This document shows positions 1 through 9,330 of a stretch of 64,000 bases of DNA, piece by piece. The position numbers and the translations under genes are program-made. Each line of letters opens with the position of its first letter. Positions within the stretch are counted from its first letter, which is position 1. The notes beneath the pieces were generated by a model. It made no database searches. It was not told where the DNA came from and saw nothing but the letters and a program-made list of their open reading frames with translations. This DNA is from Symbiodinium natans. Lineage: Eukaryota; Sar; Dinophyceae; Suessiales; Symbiodiniaceae. Location of the stretch: NCBI GenBank assembly GCA_905221605.1, contig CAJNDS010000041.1:1-64000 (forward strand), given 5' to 3'.

Positions 1-668
1 GAAGGCGCTGAGGGTAGCTTCCGGGTGGGCTTGGGGTGGGCTTGGGCGGGTTTGACCATGCTATGAAGGGGCTGAATTGGGTGTGACCTCTTTTGAAAGG
101 GTTGGGGTGAGGGGGGGCTTGACTGTGTTTTGAAGAGGCTGGGAAGGGGGCTTGATTTCCACAGCAAGTGCTAGGAGACCGAGTTCCTGCCTCGGCTTAA
201 CCTGCTTGAGAACATAGCGAAGGTCACTTTCCTGCTGCGTGGTGGAGGCCCTCCACCCCCGTAGAGTCTTAGCAAAACGGACCAAGGCGAGCTGCCCGCG
301 AACGGCGGAGTCGTTGTGTTCCCGAATTAAAAAACATTGTTTTGTTATTCCGGGAAGCCTAGGACTCCACGGCACTCTATTGGTAAATTGCAATTTGCGA
401 GGACTCCGCCGACTCCGCCGAGGCTTGTCACGCCGACTCCGCCAGAGCTACAGAAGTAGGTGCCCCTCTAATCTTGATTAGCGACGCCGCGTAAGTGGGC
501 AGGGGTAGAGTTGCGGGAAGAGCACGTGACTATTAGCTGGAAGTGTATCAGATAGTAGAAGCAGAAGGCCGTGTGCGCGTGAGGCTTGCAGCTGTGATTC
601 TGTGACCTCCAAATCTGGGGTCGAAAAATCTAGGCAATTCTGGCTTCGGGTGTGTGGGCCTCCCCTGT
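1..668. repeat. Long direct repeat, copy A (truncated by window start)
   Basis: Bases 1-668 match 1759-2425 almost base for base (for example C/T at 21 versus 1779, and a one-base indel near 115). The two copies lie about 1,757 bp apart in the same orientation, and both end at the same word, CCTCCCCTGT. Copy A starts at the window edge, so the real unit is longer. It begins in the G-rich minisatellite and runs into a stretch with repeated ACTCCGCCG triplets. Reading frames inside it are mirrored in both copies and have no recognisable domains, so I do not call genes. Confidence 0.93.
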
Positions 669-819
669 GCAAGTTTCTCTCATGTTGATCACTTCCACAA
701 GAAAGCTGCCTGCGGAGGTCGTGGTTCTCAGTAATTGCTCTTTCCACGTTGAGTGCTTGTCTGTGGGCCAGAGTCGCCTGAGTGTAGCAGTCTGGAAAGC
801 GCCAAAAATAGAAGAATTC

Positions 820-965
820 GCGGCCCCAAAACTGGGGCCGCCAAACGGCCCCAATTTTGGGGTCGCAGTTTCACCCCCCCCAATCTAGTTCCAAATTGTA
901 CTGCGGGAGCTGGGTCCATTTCGCGGGCCCATTTTTGGGGCCGCGAGACGGCCCATTTTTTTGGC
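820..965. repeat. Cluster of GGCCCCAAAA-type inverted repeats
   Basis: Several short palindromes lie back to back. 820-841 reads GCGGCCCCAAAA and then its near-perfect reverse complement. 843-866 repeats the pattern around CCAATTTTGG. 926-965 has GGCCCATTTTTGGGGCCGC followed by a second copy. A related arm occurs at 1158-1180. The spacing could form cruciform or hairpin structures. It may be the core of a short palindromic mobile element; no function is evident. Confidence 0.6.
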
Positions 966-1496
966 CCTTGAATTTGAGCCTGTGGGCGCAAGCAACCCGA
1001 TCGTGCCTGCTCATTTTTCTAGTAACTTTGGGCAGCGTCGCCCTGAGCGTGCGGGGGCTTGTCCGAATCAGCTGCACGCTCGTCTTTGCAATGCTGCAGT
1101 GAGGCAGAACTGCAACTGCGGAGGCCCGTCCTGGCGAAGCCAGAATTGCTTGTGTTTTGCGGCCCTGAAAGCGGGGCCGCCCGACTTCCCCATAACTTGG
1201 GCTTCGTCCTGGCAATGCTGCTGGCCCGCCAGTTGAGCTGCAGGTCTTTGTTGGTGTTTTCTGTGGATAGGAGTCACGCTTCAAGCTCTGGAGTTGACCA
1301 ACGTGGCGTCAACGTTTTCTGCGGCTGCGCAGAGTCGTTTGCTAGACATTGCAGAATGAAAGTTTTTTTGGCAGGCTTGGGCTTTGAACAGCAAAGATAT
1401 TTAAGCGTGTTGCAGGCCCGTTTTAAGTTGCCATGCGCCCAATGAAGAAGAAGATTTTGGGGACGGGCGACGTCCCCAGCGACAGGGTTGTGCGCG

Positions 1497-1912
1497 TGGG
1501 TTTGGAGTGGGTTTGACCGTGTTTTGAAGGGACTGAGAATAGCGGGTGGGTTTGGGGTGGGTTCAGCGTGGGTTTGGGGTGGGTTTGGCTGGGTTTGACC
1601 ATGCTTTGAATGGACTGGGGTGCGTTTGACCGTGTTTTGAATGGACTCGGGGTGGGTTGGACCTGTTTAGAAGGGGTGCGGGTGGGTGGGGTGGGTTTGG
1701 CCGTGTTTTGAAGGTGGGATGGCTTTGGGGTGGTTTTGACCACGCTTTGACGGGGCTGGAAGGCGCTGAGGGTAGCTTTCGGGTGGGCTTGGGGTGGGCT
1801 TGGGCGGGTTTGACCATGCTATGAAGGGGCTGGGTTGGGTGTGACCTCTTTTGAAAGGGTTGGGGTGAGGGGGGGCTGACTGTGTTTTGAAGAGGCTGGG
1901 AAGGGGGCTTGA
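1497..1912. repeat. G-rich degenerate minisatellite (GGGTTTGACC...TTTTGAA unit)
   Basis: Roughly 30-45 bp units of the form GGGTTTGACCGTGTTTTGAA followed by a G-rich spacer (GGGCTGGGGTGGG) recur about ten times with point changes. The strand asymmetry (G/T on +, C/A on -) yields long open frames on the minus strand rich in Pro, Lys and Thr. These are a by-product of the repeat. The array overlaps the start of copy B of the long repeat, and copy A begins inside an equivalent array. Confidence 0.75.
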
Positions 1913-2425
1913 TTTCCACAGCAAGTGCTAGGAGACCGAGTTCCTGCCTCGGCTTAACCTGCTTGAGAACATAGCGAAGGTCACTTTCCTGCTGCGTGGT
2001 GGAGGCCCTCCACCCCCGTAGAGTCTTAGCAAAACGGACCAAGGCGAGCTGCCCGCGAACGGCGGAGTCGTTGTGTTCCCGAATTAAAAAACATTGTTTT
2101 GTTATTCCGGGAAGCCTAGGACTCCACGGCACTCTATTGGTAAATTGCAATTTGCGAGGACTCCGCCGACTCCGCCGAGGCTTGTCACGCCGACTCCGCC
2201 AGAGCTACAGAAGTAGGTGCCCCTCTAATCTTGATTAGCGACGCCGCGTAAGTGGGCAGGGGTAGAGTTGCGGGAAGAGCACGTGACTATTAGCTGGAAG
2301 TGTATCAGATAGTAGAAGCAGAAGGCCGTGTGCGCGTGAGGCTTGCAGCTGTGATTCTGTGACCTCCAAATCTGGGGTCGGAAAATCTAGGCAATTCTGG
2401 CTTCGGGTGTGTGGGCCTCCCCTGT
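1759..2425. repeat. Long direct repeat, copy B
   Basis: Near-identical partner of bases 1-668. Its right end at 2425 is sharp. Beyond it the sequence changes character from G-rich to the ATTG-rich retroelement block, so this is probably a junction between two insertions. The low divergence between the copies suggests a recent tandem duplication of a ~1.76 kb unit, or unequal exchange in the array. Confidence 0.93.
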
Positions 2426-2599
2426 TTTGCCGTTTAGAGATTGGTATTTGACCGTCAGCCTGTTATCCAAGTGAACAAGAATTTGCCCTTGCAGAAGATT
2501 CTCTCTGCAGTAAGGTAATATCAGAATTGGGCATGGCTGTCGTTGTCCCATCAAAGGGTAAGATTAACTTTTGTGCAGCCAAACTAAATAAAAAAGTTT

Positions 2600-3005
2600 A
2601 TCTTTAAATGTGGTAGAACATTTGGTGCATTGCAGACAACCAAAAAAGTTCCCTTAAAGCATTGTGTCAACGTGTTTGCTCAAGACACATTGTGTAAACA
2701 ATTGTGTGTGCTACTGTATCAGGTCGAGCGCAACACTGGTTTCGCAATTAAATCCAACAGTGCATTGTATTCTTGGACACACGCGCAGTGGTTGATTAAC
2801 TGGTACCTTGCGCATTCTAACGGATTCACGTTGTATTTTTGTAGGTGAAAACCAAAAATATAAAGGTCGATTGTGCGCATTTGCAGTGTGTACAAGCTAA
2901 GGTTATTACACCTTTGAAAGTACGAAAGCAGACACACCCTGGAAAATTACTTTGTGGCTGGAAGTGCACTTCGGAATGTTTACAAATCTTGCTTGAGCAT
3001 CACCT
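2600..3005 (+). pseudogene. copia-type integrase 3' part, decayed
   Basis: Translation of 2630-2845 contains SWTHAQWLINWYLAHSNG, which resembles the integrase segment of Ty1/copia elements where hosts have (R)HAAWLLNRYLVHSDGxT. The following frame, 2845-3039, continues with VQAKVITPLKVRK and GKLLCGWK, typical of the region between the integrase core and RT. Frames change at about 2848, and neither start codon nor catalytic DDE part is visible, so the element is truncated at its 5' end. It lies immediately upstream of, and in the same strand as, the RT/RNase H block at 3594-5666. I infer one element later split by the fragment at 3073-3506. Confidence 0.6.
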
Positions 3006-3072
3006 AAGCCTTCATCATCTCCAGCAAGGGCATCTGTAAGCCGGTCACAATACTCAAAACCACGCCCTGTCC

Positions 3073-3506
3073 GTGCGGCGCGTGGTCACTATGCTTTGTA
3101 TCCTTCTTAGATGCAGGGGAAGTGCAGCAGAGCTGGGTGCATTGCAAGGCTTTGGTTTGCATGCAAGTCTTGCAGCGAGTTTATCAGCGATAACTTTGGG
3201 CCAGTCAGACATGGCGCGAAAGAGATTACATGGTGTGCATTCTAGCTGGGTCGCTTAAAACTTTTGTTGCAAGGTGCTTTGCAAGGGAAGTACATGGTTC
3301 GTGTTACGCTAAGCAAGATTTGTGGCATATTACAGTGGCTCTTTAAGCTTTTTCCAATGGCCCGGCCATGGCTTCGAGCACTGTACATGGATCTTCATGC
3401 ACCAAGAGCAACAAATACTAGTTTGCGCCAAGGCCAATGGGCATCTTTTGTCGAATGCTTAAGCAAGTCTTTGTACATTCAGCAAGTTCCAGCAGCAGGG
3501 TCTTAA
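3073..3506 (+). pseudogene. Second retroelement fragment, RT connection-like
   Basis: The frame 3264-3506 contains LQWLFKLFPMARPWLRALY followed by an Asp-Leu-His-Ala-Pro stretch and QGQWASFVECLSKSL. This resembles the segment between RT and RNase H in DIRS/gypsy-like dinoflagellate retroelements (usual pattern: GKLxFxxxxxPxGRPFLRxLY). An upstream frame, 3073-3258, reads LGALQGFGLHASLAASLSAI and then stops. The fragment sits exactly where the copia polyprotein is interrupted (integrase side ending near 3000, RT side resuming near 3594), so it is most simply an insertion into the older copia copy. Family assignment is by pattern only. Confidence 0.45.
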
Positions 3507-3593
3507 ATGTTTGTAAAAAAAGTAATAACAAAATCGGAATTCTTAAGTGCAATCTGGAAGACAAGGACATGGCTCCATTTCTGATCCAGCTTC

Positions 3594-5666
3594 CAAGACA
3601 CCAAGGCGAATAAAATCATTGTGGCAACAGAAGACGGTGTCGTAAAAGTACGCTGTTAGAAGGCCACCCTTAGCATTGGGAGGTAGAACCGGAAGGAATT
3701 GCAAGCTCTTCTCCTGGAAGCCCAAAACCAGAGAAGAGCCCACTGACTTTGTATTATCGAAGTCATTAACGGTTGCAGCAATCAGACCCTCCGGGATTGA
3801 AGAAAAGTAGTGCTGCTACTCCTGAGATTCCCCAAGAACTTCCCGGCAAAGCCATTGCTGTGAAGTTTCCTGCGTTGGAGAATCTTCCGATTCGAGTTGC
3901 AGAAACCTTGATTGGAGAAACTGAGAAATCTCCGACAGTGCGGATTGAACGTCCAGCAAAGTCTCTTAGAATTGACCCCAATGCACCTTCCGTTCCTCCG
4001 CTGAGCAAGTTGCAGAAGATTGCTTGCGTGGTAGCTCCTGTTACAAATTGGATTTGCAGACAGGTTGGTGTGGCTAAAGTCACGACCAAAGATGGCATTG
4101 ACATTCCTGTAGAAGTCAACTACGACAGTGAAGAATAGAAAGAAGAATTGAAACTCTTGGAACAGGTCATTTGGAACATTACCCGTGAATTTCCTGAAGA
4201 AGCCCAAAAGATTGGCATGAACAAAGAGATGAAGTCCATGAAAGATTTCATTGTTTACACCGAGAAGCCAATTGAAGAGTGCACTGAAGAACAAGTTAGG
4301 AATGCCATTGGTGTCAAATGGGTTAAGAGATGGAAAACAGACACGGATTTGCGGATGAGATTGGTAGTGCAGGGATGCTATCAGAACGCACAGGCATTGG
4401 ACTCTGACACGCTGTTTGCGAGCACGCCGTCGTTGGTCACGTTACGCATCATGTTGATCATGGCGTTGGCGCGCAATTGGTGCATTAACCTTGCAGATGT
4501 GTCCACAGCATTCCTTCATGCGCCGATGACTGAAGACATTTTCATCTGGCCACCGGCTGAGTACTATCCCGATTTCAAGTGCCTGTGGAAATTGAACAAA
4601 GCTATGTATGGCTTGAAACAAAGCCCTCGATTGTGGCAAGAGCATTTTGCCAAGGTCATGGCTAAGCTAGGATTCCGACGATGCAAGTCTGACGGAAACT
4701 TGTATTGTCATTCGTCCAAACAGCTATACGTTTTGGCCTACGTAGACGATTTGCTGATTGTTGGAGACTCTGAGCAGTCGAAGTTGTTCATTGAAGCCTT
4801 AGGCAAAGAACTATTGGTGAAGATTACTGGCTCATTGGAGCCCGGAACAGAACATTCGTTTCTCGGACGTCGCCTCAAGCACAACGGCGATTCGATTGAC
4901 ATGTTCATGTCGCAGGGTTACATTGAGGAACTGCTTAAAATCTACCAGATGGAATCGGCAAACAACGTCAACACCGCTGGCTCGACCGCATTGAAACGTA
5001 TGCAAGACGCAGACACGCCATTGGAGCCTGCTGAGCACGCTAAGTACCGAACTGCAGTAGGGAAATTGCTCTGGCTAGCTTTCGTTCGGCCGGATTGCTC
5101 TTACGCTGTCAAAGAACTGTCGCGTGACGTGAAGTCACCTACATTGGAAAGCCTAGCTGAAGCATTTGCTGAGGTACATTGTAGGCACGAAGCAGTCTGT
5201 TCTACGACTCTACGCCCGAGCCAGATGCTGGCCGATTGGCGTTGTACTCTTGACATTGCTTGCTACGTAGATAGCGATTGGGCAGGTTGTTCTCGCACGC
5301 GGAAAAGCACCAGCGGAAGGCCACTGTGGCATTGTCTTCTGGTGAGGCTGAGTAAACGAGGCATTATTCGTAAAGAATCTTGTCATGGAAGCGGAGTTTG
5401 CGCGACGAGTGCAGATTGTTGCGTACACCGATTCTACTGCAGGTAAGAGCATGGCTACTGGATTTGGCGCCGGAAAGCGTACAAAGCACGTAGAATTGCG
5501 CTACTTGTACATGCAAAACCTTGTACAGAGCGGATTGCTGCAAGTACGCAAGATAGGAACCAAGTTCAACCCGGCGGATGTATTGACCAAATACGTCTCG
5601 ACCGAAACATTGCACAACCTCATTGGGAAGCTTGGATTGGTCAGGAACCAATTTCGATATGGCTGA
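3594..5666 (+). pseudogene. Ty1/copia-type RT and RNase H polyprotein, broken
   Basis: This is the pol region of a copia-type LTR retrotransposon. The main frame (3773-5446) has the RT landmarks in order: LADVSTAFLHAPM (first catalytic Asp), KAMYGLKQSPRLW, AYVDDLLIVG (YVDD box), FVRPDCSYAVKELSR, then the RNase H start YVDSDWAG...RKSTSG. It is broken in several places. There is an in-frame TAG at 4136-4138, frame changes near 3640-3780, and a frame shift at about 5316 where some residues expected between RKSTSG and ALSSGEAE are missing. GEAE is followed by TAA (5353-5355). The RNase H end (KRTKHVELRYLYMQ, NPADVLTKYVS) lies in a third frame, 5385-5666. The element cannot make a full polyprotein. 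Codon and sequence composition share the ATTG excess of the downstream region. Confidence 0.93.
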
Positions 5667-6412
5667 GCACTGGATCGAAAAAAAAATTTTAAAAATTGTT
5701 TCACTTTTCCTTTTGTTTCCCCGCCCACCCGACCCTTCGCCCCGCGACATTACGCGGCCCGGACCATTGCATTGCTCTTCCGGTTCTGTTTGAGGGACCG
5801 AGGAATTGTGTTGTTTCGCTTTGACCTCCGCGGTCTAAATTGGATTGCGTTGAGCATTGAGAGAAAGAGAGAAGAGAACATTGCTGTTTTGACAGTGCAT
5901 TGCAGTCGCATTGGCATTCTTGTCACATGTGCAACATGTCAGTGCTGTGTTGTGCATTGTGCATTGTGCATTCAGTCATGTTGTTTAGTGTTTATTGTGT
6001 TTAAGATTGACTTTAAGAGCATCGCTCAACCGCCGTCAACCGCATGGTGGATAAGAGCGACCGCAGTGAACGCATTGCGGTTAGGTGCGCAGCTAGTCCG
6101 CTATGGAGCGGATGACCGTCATTGAAACGACATTGGCAAACAAGAACCGTCAAGCATTGCAATTGAACAAATTGCTCCTTCTGACTGTCATTGTACATAA
6201 AGCCCGAAACCCTGAATTGATTTTCCAGTGAGCGGATTGCATGAAGAATTGGTTTTCTGCAAATTTTGAAGCATTGATCACGCTGAACTGTGGCTCACAT
6301 TGCATCGCATTGCGATCACTCATTCGGTGCCTAGAGCATTGTGTGCATTGCGCTTTTTGAGCACTGTCCTTTCTGCAGTCCGTAGATTGGCAAGCATGGC
6401 CGTCCCGCAGGA
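5667..6412. other. Non-coding spacer between pol and the unknown ORF, ATTG-rich
   Basis: It opens with an A/T run (5679-5699) directly after the RNase H end, then a C-rich stretch with two GCGGCCC/CGACATT words. From 5765 onward ATTG words are very dense (TGTGCATTGTGCATTGTGCATT at 5951-5972 is a short tandem). No convincing gene. An ATG at 6396 opens a six-codon frame that stops at 6414, one base out of phase with the long frame that follows, which may mark a frameshift near the true start of that ORF. Confidence 0.5.
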
Positions 6413-7636
6413 GTGATTGCCCCGATCGTCCCATTGGCTGGCTTAGACCAGTTGAAAGACGATTGCGAGCGACTGCTGAACGAAAGCGCGATGCAATACA
6501 GGCCATTGCAAGAGATCCTGTCGGATGCATTGGCATTGCTCCCCACAGAGTCCGCATGCCTCCCGATCGTTCGTCGCATTGGGATTGACGTCGACACAGC
6601 GAAGGCGCTTTTGGTGAGGATGAGATTGATTGAGAATTGCATTGGTGGAGTGCTGCTCAACAACGCCAGCCTCAAGACATTGGAGCCACAAGCGGGTTTG
6701 AACCCATTGAGGCTTGGATCGTACGCGAACTGCCTCAAAACGGAGGATTGGCCCAGTCCAGCGGGCATTGGTCCTTCCGTGGGATTGGCATGGCTCATTG
6801 TCGCTTACAGTGCGCAGGCTGGAATGCGCATTGGTGCAGTCCAACATGGGTTGCCATTGGCATTGGTCACTGCTCAGGAAGGAATGGTCCCATTGACCAT
6901 TCGCACGCTGCAAGTTCGCAATTGGGTCATTGTGTCCAATCACTGGCAGATTGGAAGTGAGATGATCCTGGATGGCTCATTGATGGCGATGCCCTTCTTC
7001 CTTGCATTGCCAGAGTCATTGATGCGAAATGTGGTGGCAGACGGTGTCATTGCATTGGATGGTTTTCCGTGTGGACAGGCAAATGCCTTTACCACCATTG
7101 ACCAGGCATTGGTGAAGCTCCATCAGTGGTGCGATCAGGTTCCCTCCATTGAGGCAGGATTGCACGAGAATGTCTGGATCATTGGGTACCACCCATTGAT
7201 GTCCCGATTCCCCACGGTTTTGAAGAACCCCGCCACGGGCAAGGGCGGATTGTTGCATTGGCGCAATCAGTCGTATTGTGGCCATTGTTTGATCCTGGAG
7301 GCCATTGAAGATGGCAACTACCGCTTGAACCCGATTGAGCTGATGACGGCGATGGTGGTTGACACTCGCTTGTCATTGAAGGCCCTCCTGGACGGATTGA
7401 ACTGGGACCTGAGTGGCGCGACGGAGCAGTTCTCATTCCACCGCCACATTGCCGTCCCGACACGCCTGAGCAAGCTGATTGGTGCAGGACGCACCGCAGG
7501 CATTGGCTCGTCGGCCATTGCTGGAAGCGCAGTGGCAAGGGCCATTGGCGAAGGCCAGATTGGCAGCTCCGAGCTCACGATCGCGCGCGGAGGCAGCCGA
7601 TTGAGGATTGCCCTCAACGTCCACCAGATGGACTGA
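6413..7636 (+). CDS. Unknown 407-codon ORF downstream of pol
   Basis: This is an open frame with no recognised domain. It is not simply a compositional accident. The tract holds 51 ATTG words in 1.2 kb, many extended to ATTGA, and none of the roughly 14 ATTGA occurrences falls in the phase that would give an in-frame TGA. The protein is mildly hydrophobic, with no clear signal peptide or membrane helix. It includes motifs such as HENVWIIGYHPLMSRFP, LHWRNQSYCGHCLILEAIED and a Gly/Ala/Ser-rich end (IGAGRTAGIGSSAIAGSAVA). The frame opens at GTG with a stop 27 bases upstream. The first in-frame ATG is internal (residue 27), and an out-of-frame ATG lies at 6396, so the 5' end is uncertain (frameshift or missing exon). 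It lies between the copia pol and a candidate LTR, so it may be a retroelement third ORF. A host gene captured by the element is the alternative. Confidence 0.5.
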   Translation: MIAPIVPLAGLDQLKDDCERLLNESAMQYRPLQEILSDALALLPTESACLPIVRRIGIDVDTAKALLVRMRLIENCIGGVLLNNASLKTLEPQAGLNPLRLGSYANCLKTEDWPSPAGIGPSVGLAWLIVAYSAQAGMRIGAVQHGLPLALVTAQEGMVPLTIRTLQVRNWVIVSNHWQIGSEMILDGSLMAMPFFLALPESLMRNVVADGVIALDGFPCGQANAFTTIDQALVKLHQWCDQVPSIEAGLHENVWIIGYHPLMSRFPTVLKNPATGKGGLLHWRNQSYCGHCLILEAIEDGNYRLNPIELMTAMVVDTRLSLKALLDGLNWDLSGATEQFSFHRHIAVPTRLSKLIGAGRTAGIGSSAIAGSAVARAIGEGQIGSSELTIARGGSRLRIALNVHQMD

Positions 7637-8104
7637 TGCCTCATTGGCATCCAACAATTTTGACTGGCCTGGAAAGATGAGATTGCATTTGATTGGTTAT
7701 TGCTTCGACGATTGGTTTTACAGTTGATGCTTTTCATTGGTGATGATGTGGTTTTTCATTTGCTGCAGCTCATTGGACCCCGATTGGAGACATTGCTGAC
7801 CGTTTCTCAGGACCACTCCGTGTGGTGTATTGATTCGGATGCATTGGAGCATTCGGTATGCCAAAGGAACATTGCAGGTTTCGTTGCAAGTTCTCTTTTG
7901 AAGCGATTGCGATTCGCTTGCCAAGCAAAAGGATTGAGCCGAGCCTCTGAGTGCATTGTCCGCTGTGAAGCTGATTGTAGTTGATTGCAGTTGAGATTTT
8001 TTTCGATATACTCCGTTGATTGGTTGATTGAATATTTGTTTTCGAACTCATTTGAATTGTGACTGGAGAACAGCAGAGACAACCATGTCTCTACTGAGGG
8101 ACTG

Positions 8105-8316
8105 TGTTAGAATATAAGGTCACAATTGGCATGCTTCCAGAGAAGCATTGACGCAGTGACATGCTCAACATGAGCATTGACTCGATGCTTTGGCTCAAGG
8201 CGGCACAAACAAGATTGCTGAGTGAGTGATTGCATCAAGTGACTTTGCTGTGCATCTTGTGGATTTTGGATTGTGTGATCAAGCCAGTCTGTGAACATTG
8301 ATCGTGTAAAATTTCA
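8105..8316 (+). repeat. Candidate copia 3' LTR
   Basis: The 212-bp tract starts TGTTAGAATA, a common copia LTR terminus, and is preceded by a purine-rich CTACTGAGGGAC that could act as a polypurine tract. It can be closed at ...AAAATTTCA (8316) to give TG...CA ends. No second copy is present in the window, which fits a 5'-truncated element. It contains CTTTGGCTCAAG (8188-8199), the last dozen bases of the dinoflagellate spliced leader with one change, possibly by chance. Without a partner LTR the boundaries are inferred. Confidence 0.35.
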
Positions 8317-8330
8317 TTAAAGGGGGGCTT

Positions 8331-8354
8331 AAAGGGGGGCTTAAGCCCCCCTTT
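8331..8354. repeat. 24-bp perfect palindrome, AAAGGGGGGCTT arms
   Basis: Arms AAAGGGGGGCTT and AAGCCCCCCTTT are exact reverse complements with no spacer. A further AAAGGGGGGCTT lies directly upstream (8319-8330) and a G9 run follows (8362-8370). The cluster abuts the end of the candidate LTR. It may be an insertion footprint or a replication-slippage product. Confidence 0.85.
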
Positions 8355-8359
8355 GCCCA

Positions 8360-8941
8360 AAGGGGGGGGGCCCATTCTCCTCATTACTTGCATGACCCAG
8401 AGAGAGAGCAGCTTTATTCTGTTGAACAGCCACTAGTTTCGGCAATGGGCTGGTTCTTACATCACAGCTCCGTCGGCACAACCCCATGTTCGAAGAACAG
8501 TGGAGGCCCCATGATTTCTGGTTTGAGAAGGCTCAGTACCGCTGCGCATGATGGCTGTGGGTGATTGCTCGGCTGCTTTTTGGTGTGAAATCTGGTTGTT
8601 TTGTCTGGACTGGATGTATTGGCTTTTTTGCAGATGGCAAATGGAAGATTTGTGGCTGCCAAGTTCTGCGCAAAGCGTTTGCGCTTTTAGCGTCTCCGTA
8701 TTTCATCGGAACAGATAGTAGCACGCAGAGCGAAGACTGAGAGCAAGGTGGCGTGGCTCTGCCAGTGGGTGCTGGGAGGCTGCAGGAAGGTTGCGTGCAG
8801 GGCTGCGTCATGAAGAGCGTGTTGTGTTTGTGTGTCTGGGGAGCTCATGTGCCTCAGGGGCTAGCTGGTCGCATTTGCCTTTGTCGGTTTGCGTATTGCT
8901 TGAATTCATCAAGAGGGATGTGGAGCGCGTGCCGATGACTA
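8360..8941. other. No clear gene
   Basis: Mixed-composition DNA, no longer ATTG-rich. Short overlapping frames on both strands show no domain. The last part may include degraded upstream sequence of the RNase H relic that follows. Confidence 0.4.
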
Positions 8942-9330
8942 TTGCCCCGACCTTTGCTGGAGCACGTGCAAGACATTTTCGGACCTGGCGCGGTGTCGCG
9001 TCAGCGCACAGCAACAGCGGTCATTGCCGGCTTGACGGACAACGCTGGCAACAGATTCGTGGTGGACAAAATGATGACGACGGCCTTTCCTTTGTCGGTC
9101 ATCTTGATGGAGCTGGCAGTACAGTTCGAAGAGCTAGGGTCGGTTCAGTCATTGTCTTGTGCCGCGAGAGCAGAATGTCCCGCGGACGCGCTGACCAACG
9201 AGGACTTCAATGGTTTCGATCCGCGCAAGCGGGTCGTGTTGACATCGCAGAGCTTGGCTTCAAGATTTTGCCCAAGTTGATGGACGCAGCGATGCATCTC
9301 GATGGGTCAGCACTGTGTAGAATCAGCCGG
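8942..9330 (+). pseudogene. Retroelement RNase H end, frameshifted
   Basis: One frame (8942-9235) gives LTDNAGNRFVVDKMMTTAFP and LSVILMELA, then ECPADALTNEDFNGFDPRKR. This matches the RNase H/ADALS-type end of dinoflagellate non-copia retroelements (D-N pair, then PADxLTN). A different frame continues as VDIAELGFKILPKLMDAAMH (9229-9290), so at least one frameshift separates them. No RT core lies upstream. It may belong to the same family as the fragment at 3073-3506, which carries the preceding part of such a protein. Confidence 0.55.

Noticed and set aside
61-2150. Pro/Lys-rich minus-strand proteins at 61-393 and 1563-2150
   Set aside because: Identical frames in both copies of the duplicated G-rich minisatellite; repeat by-products.
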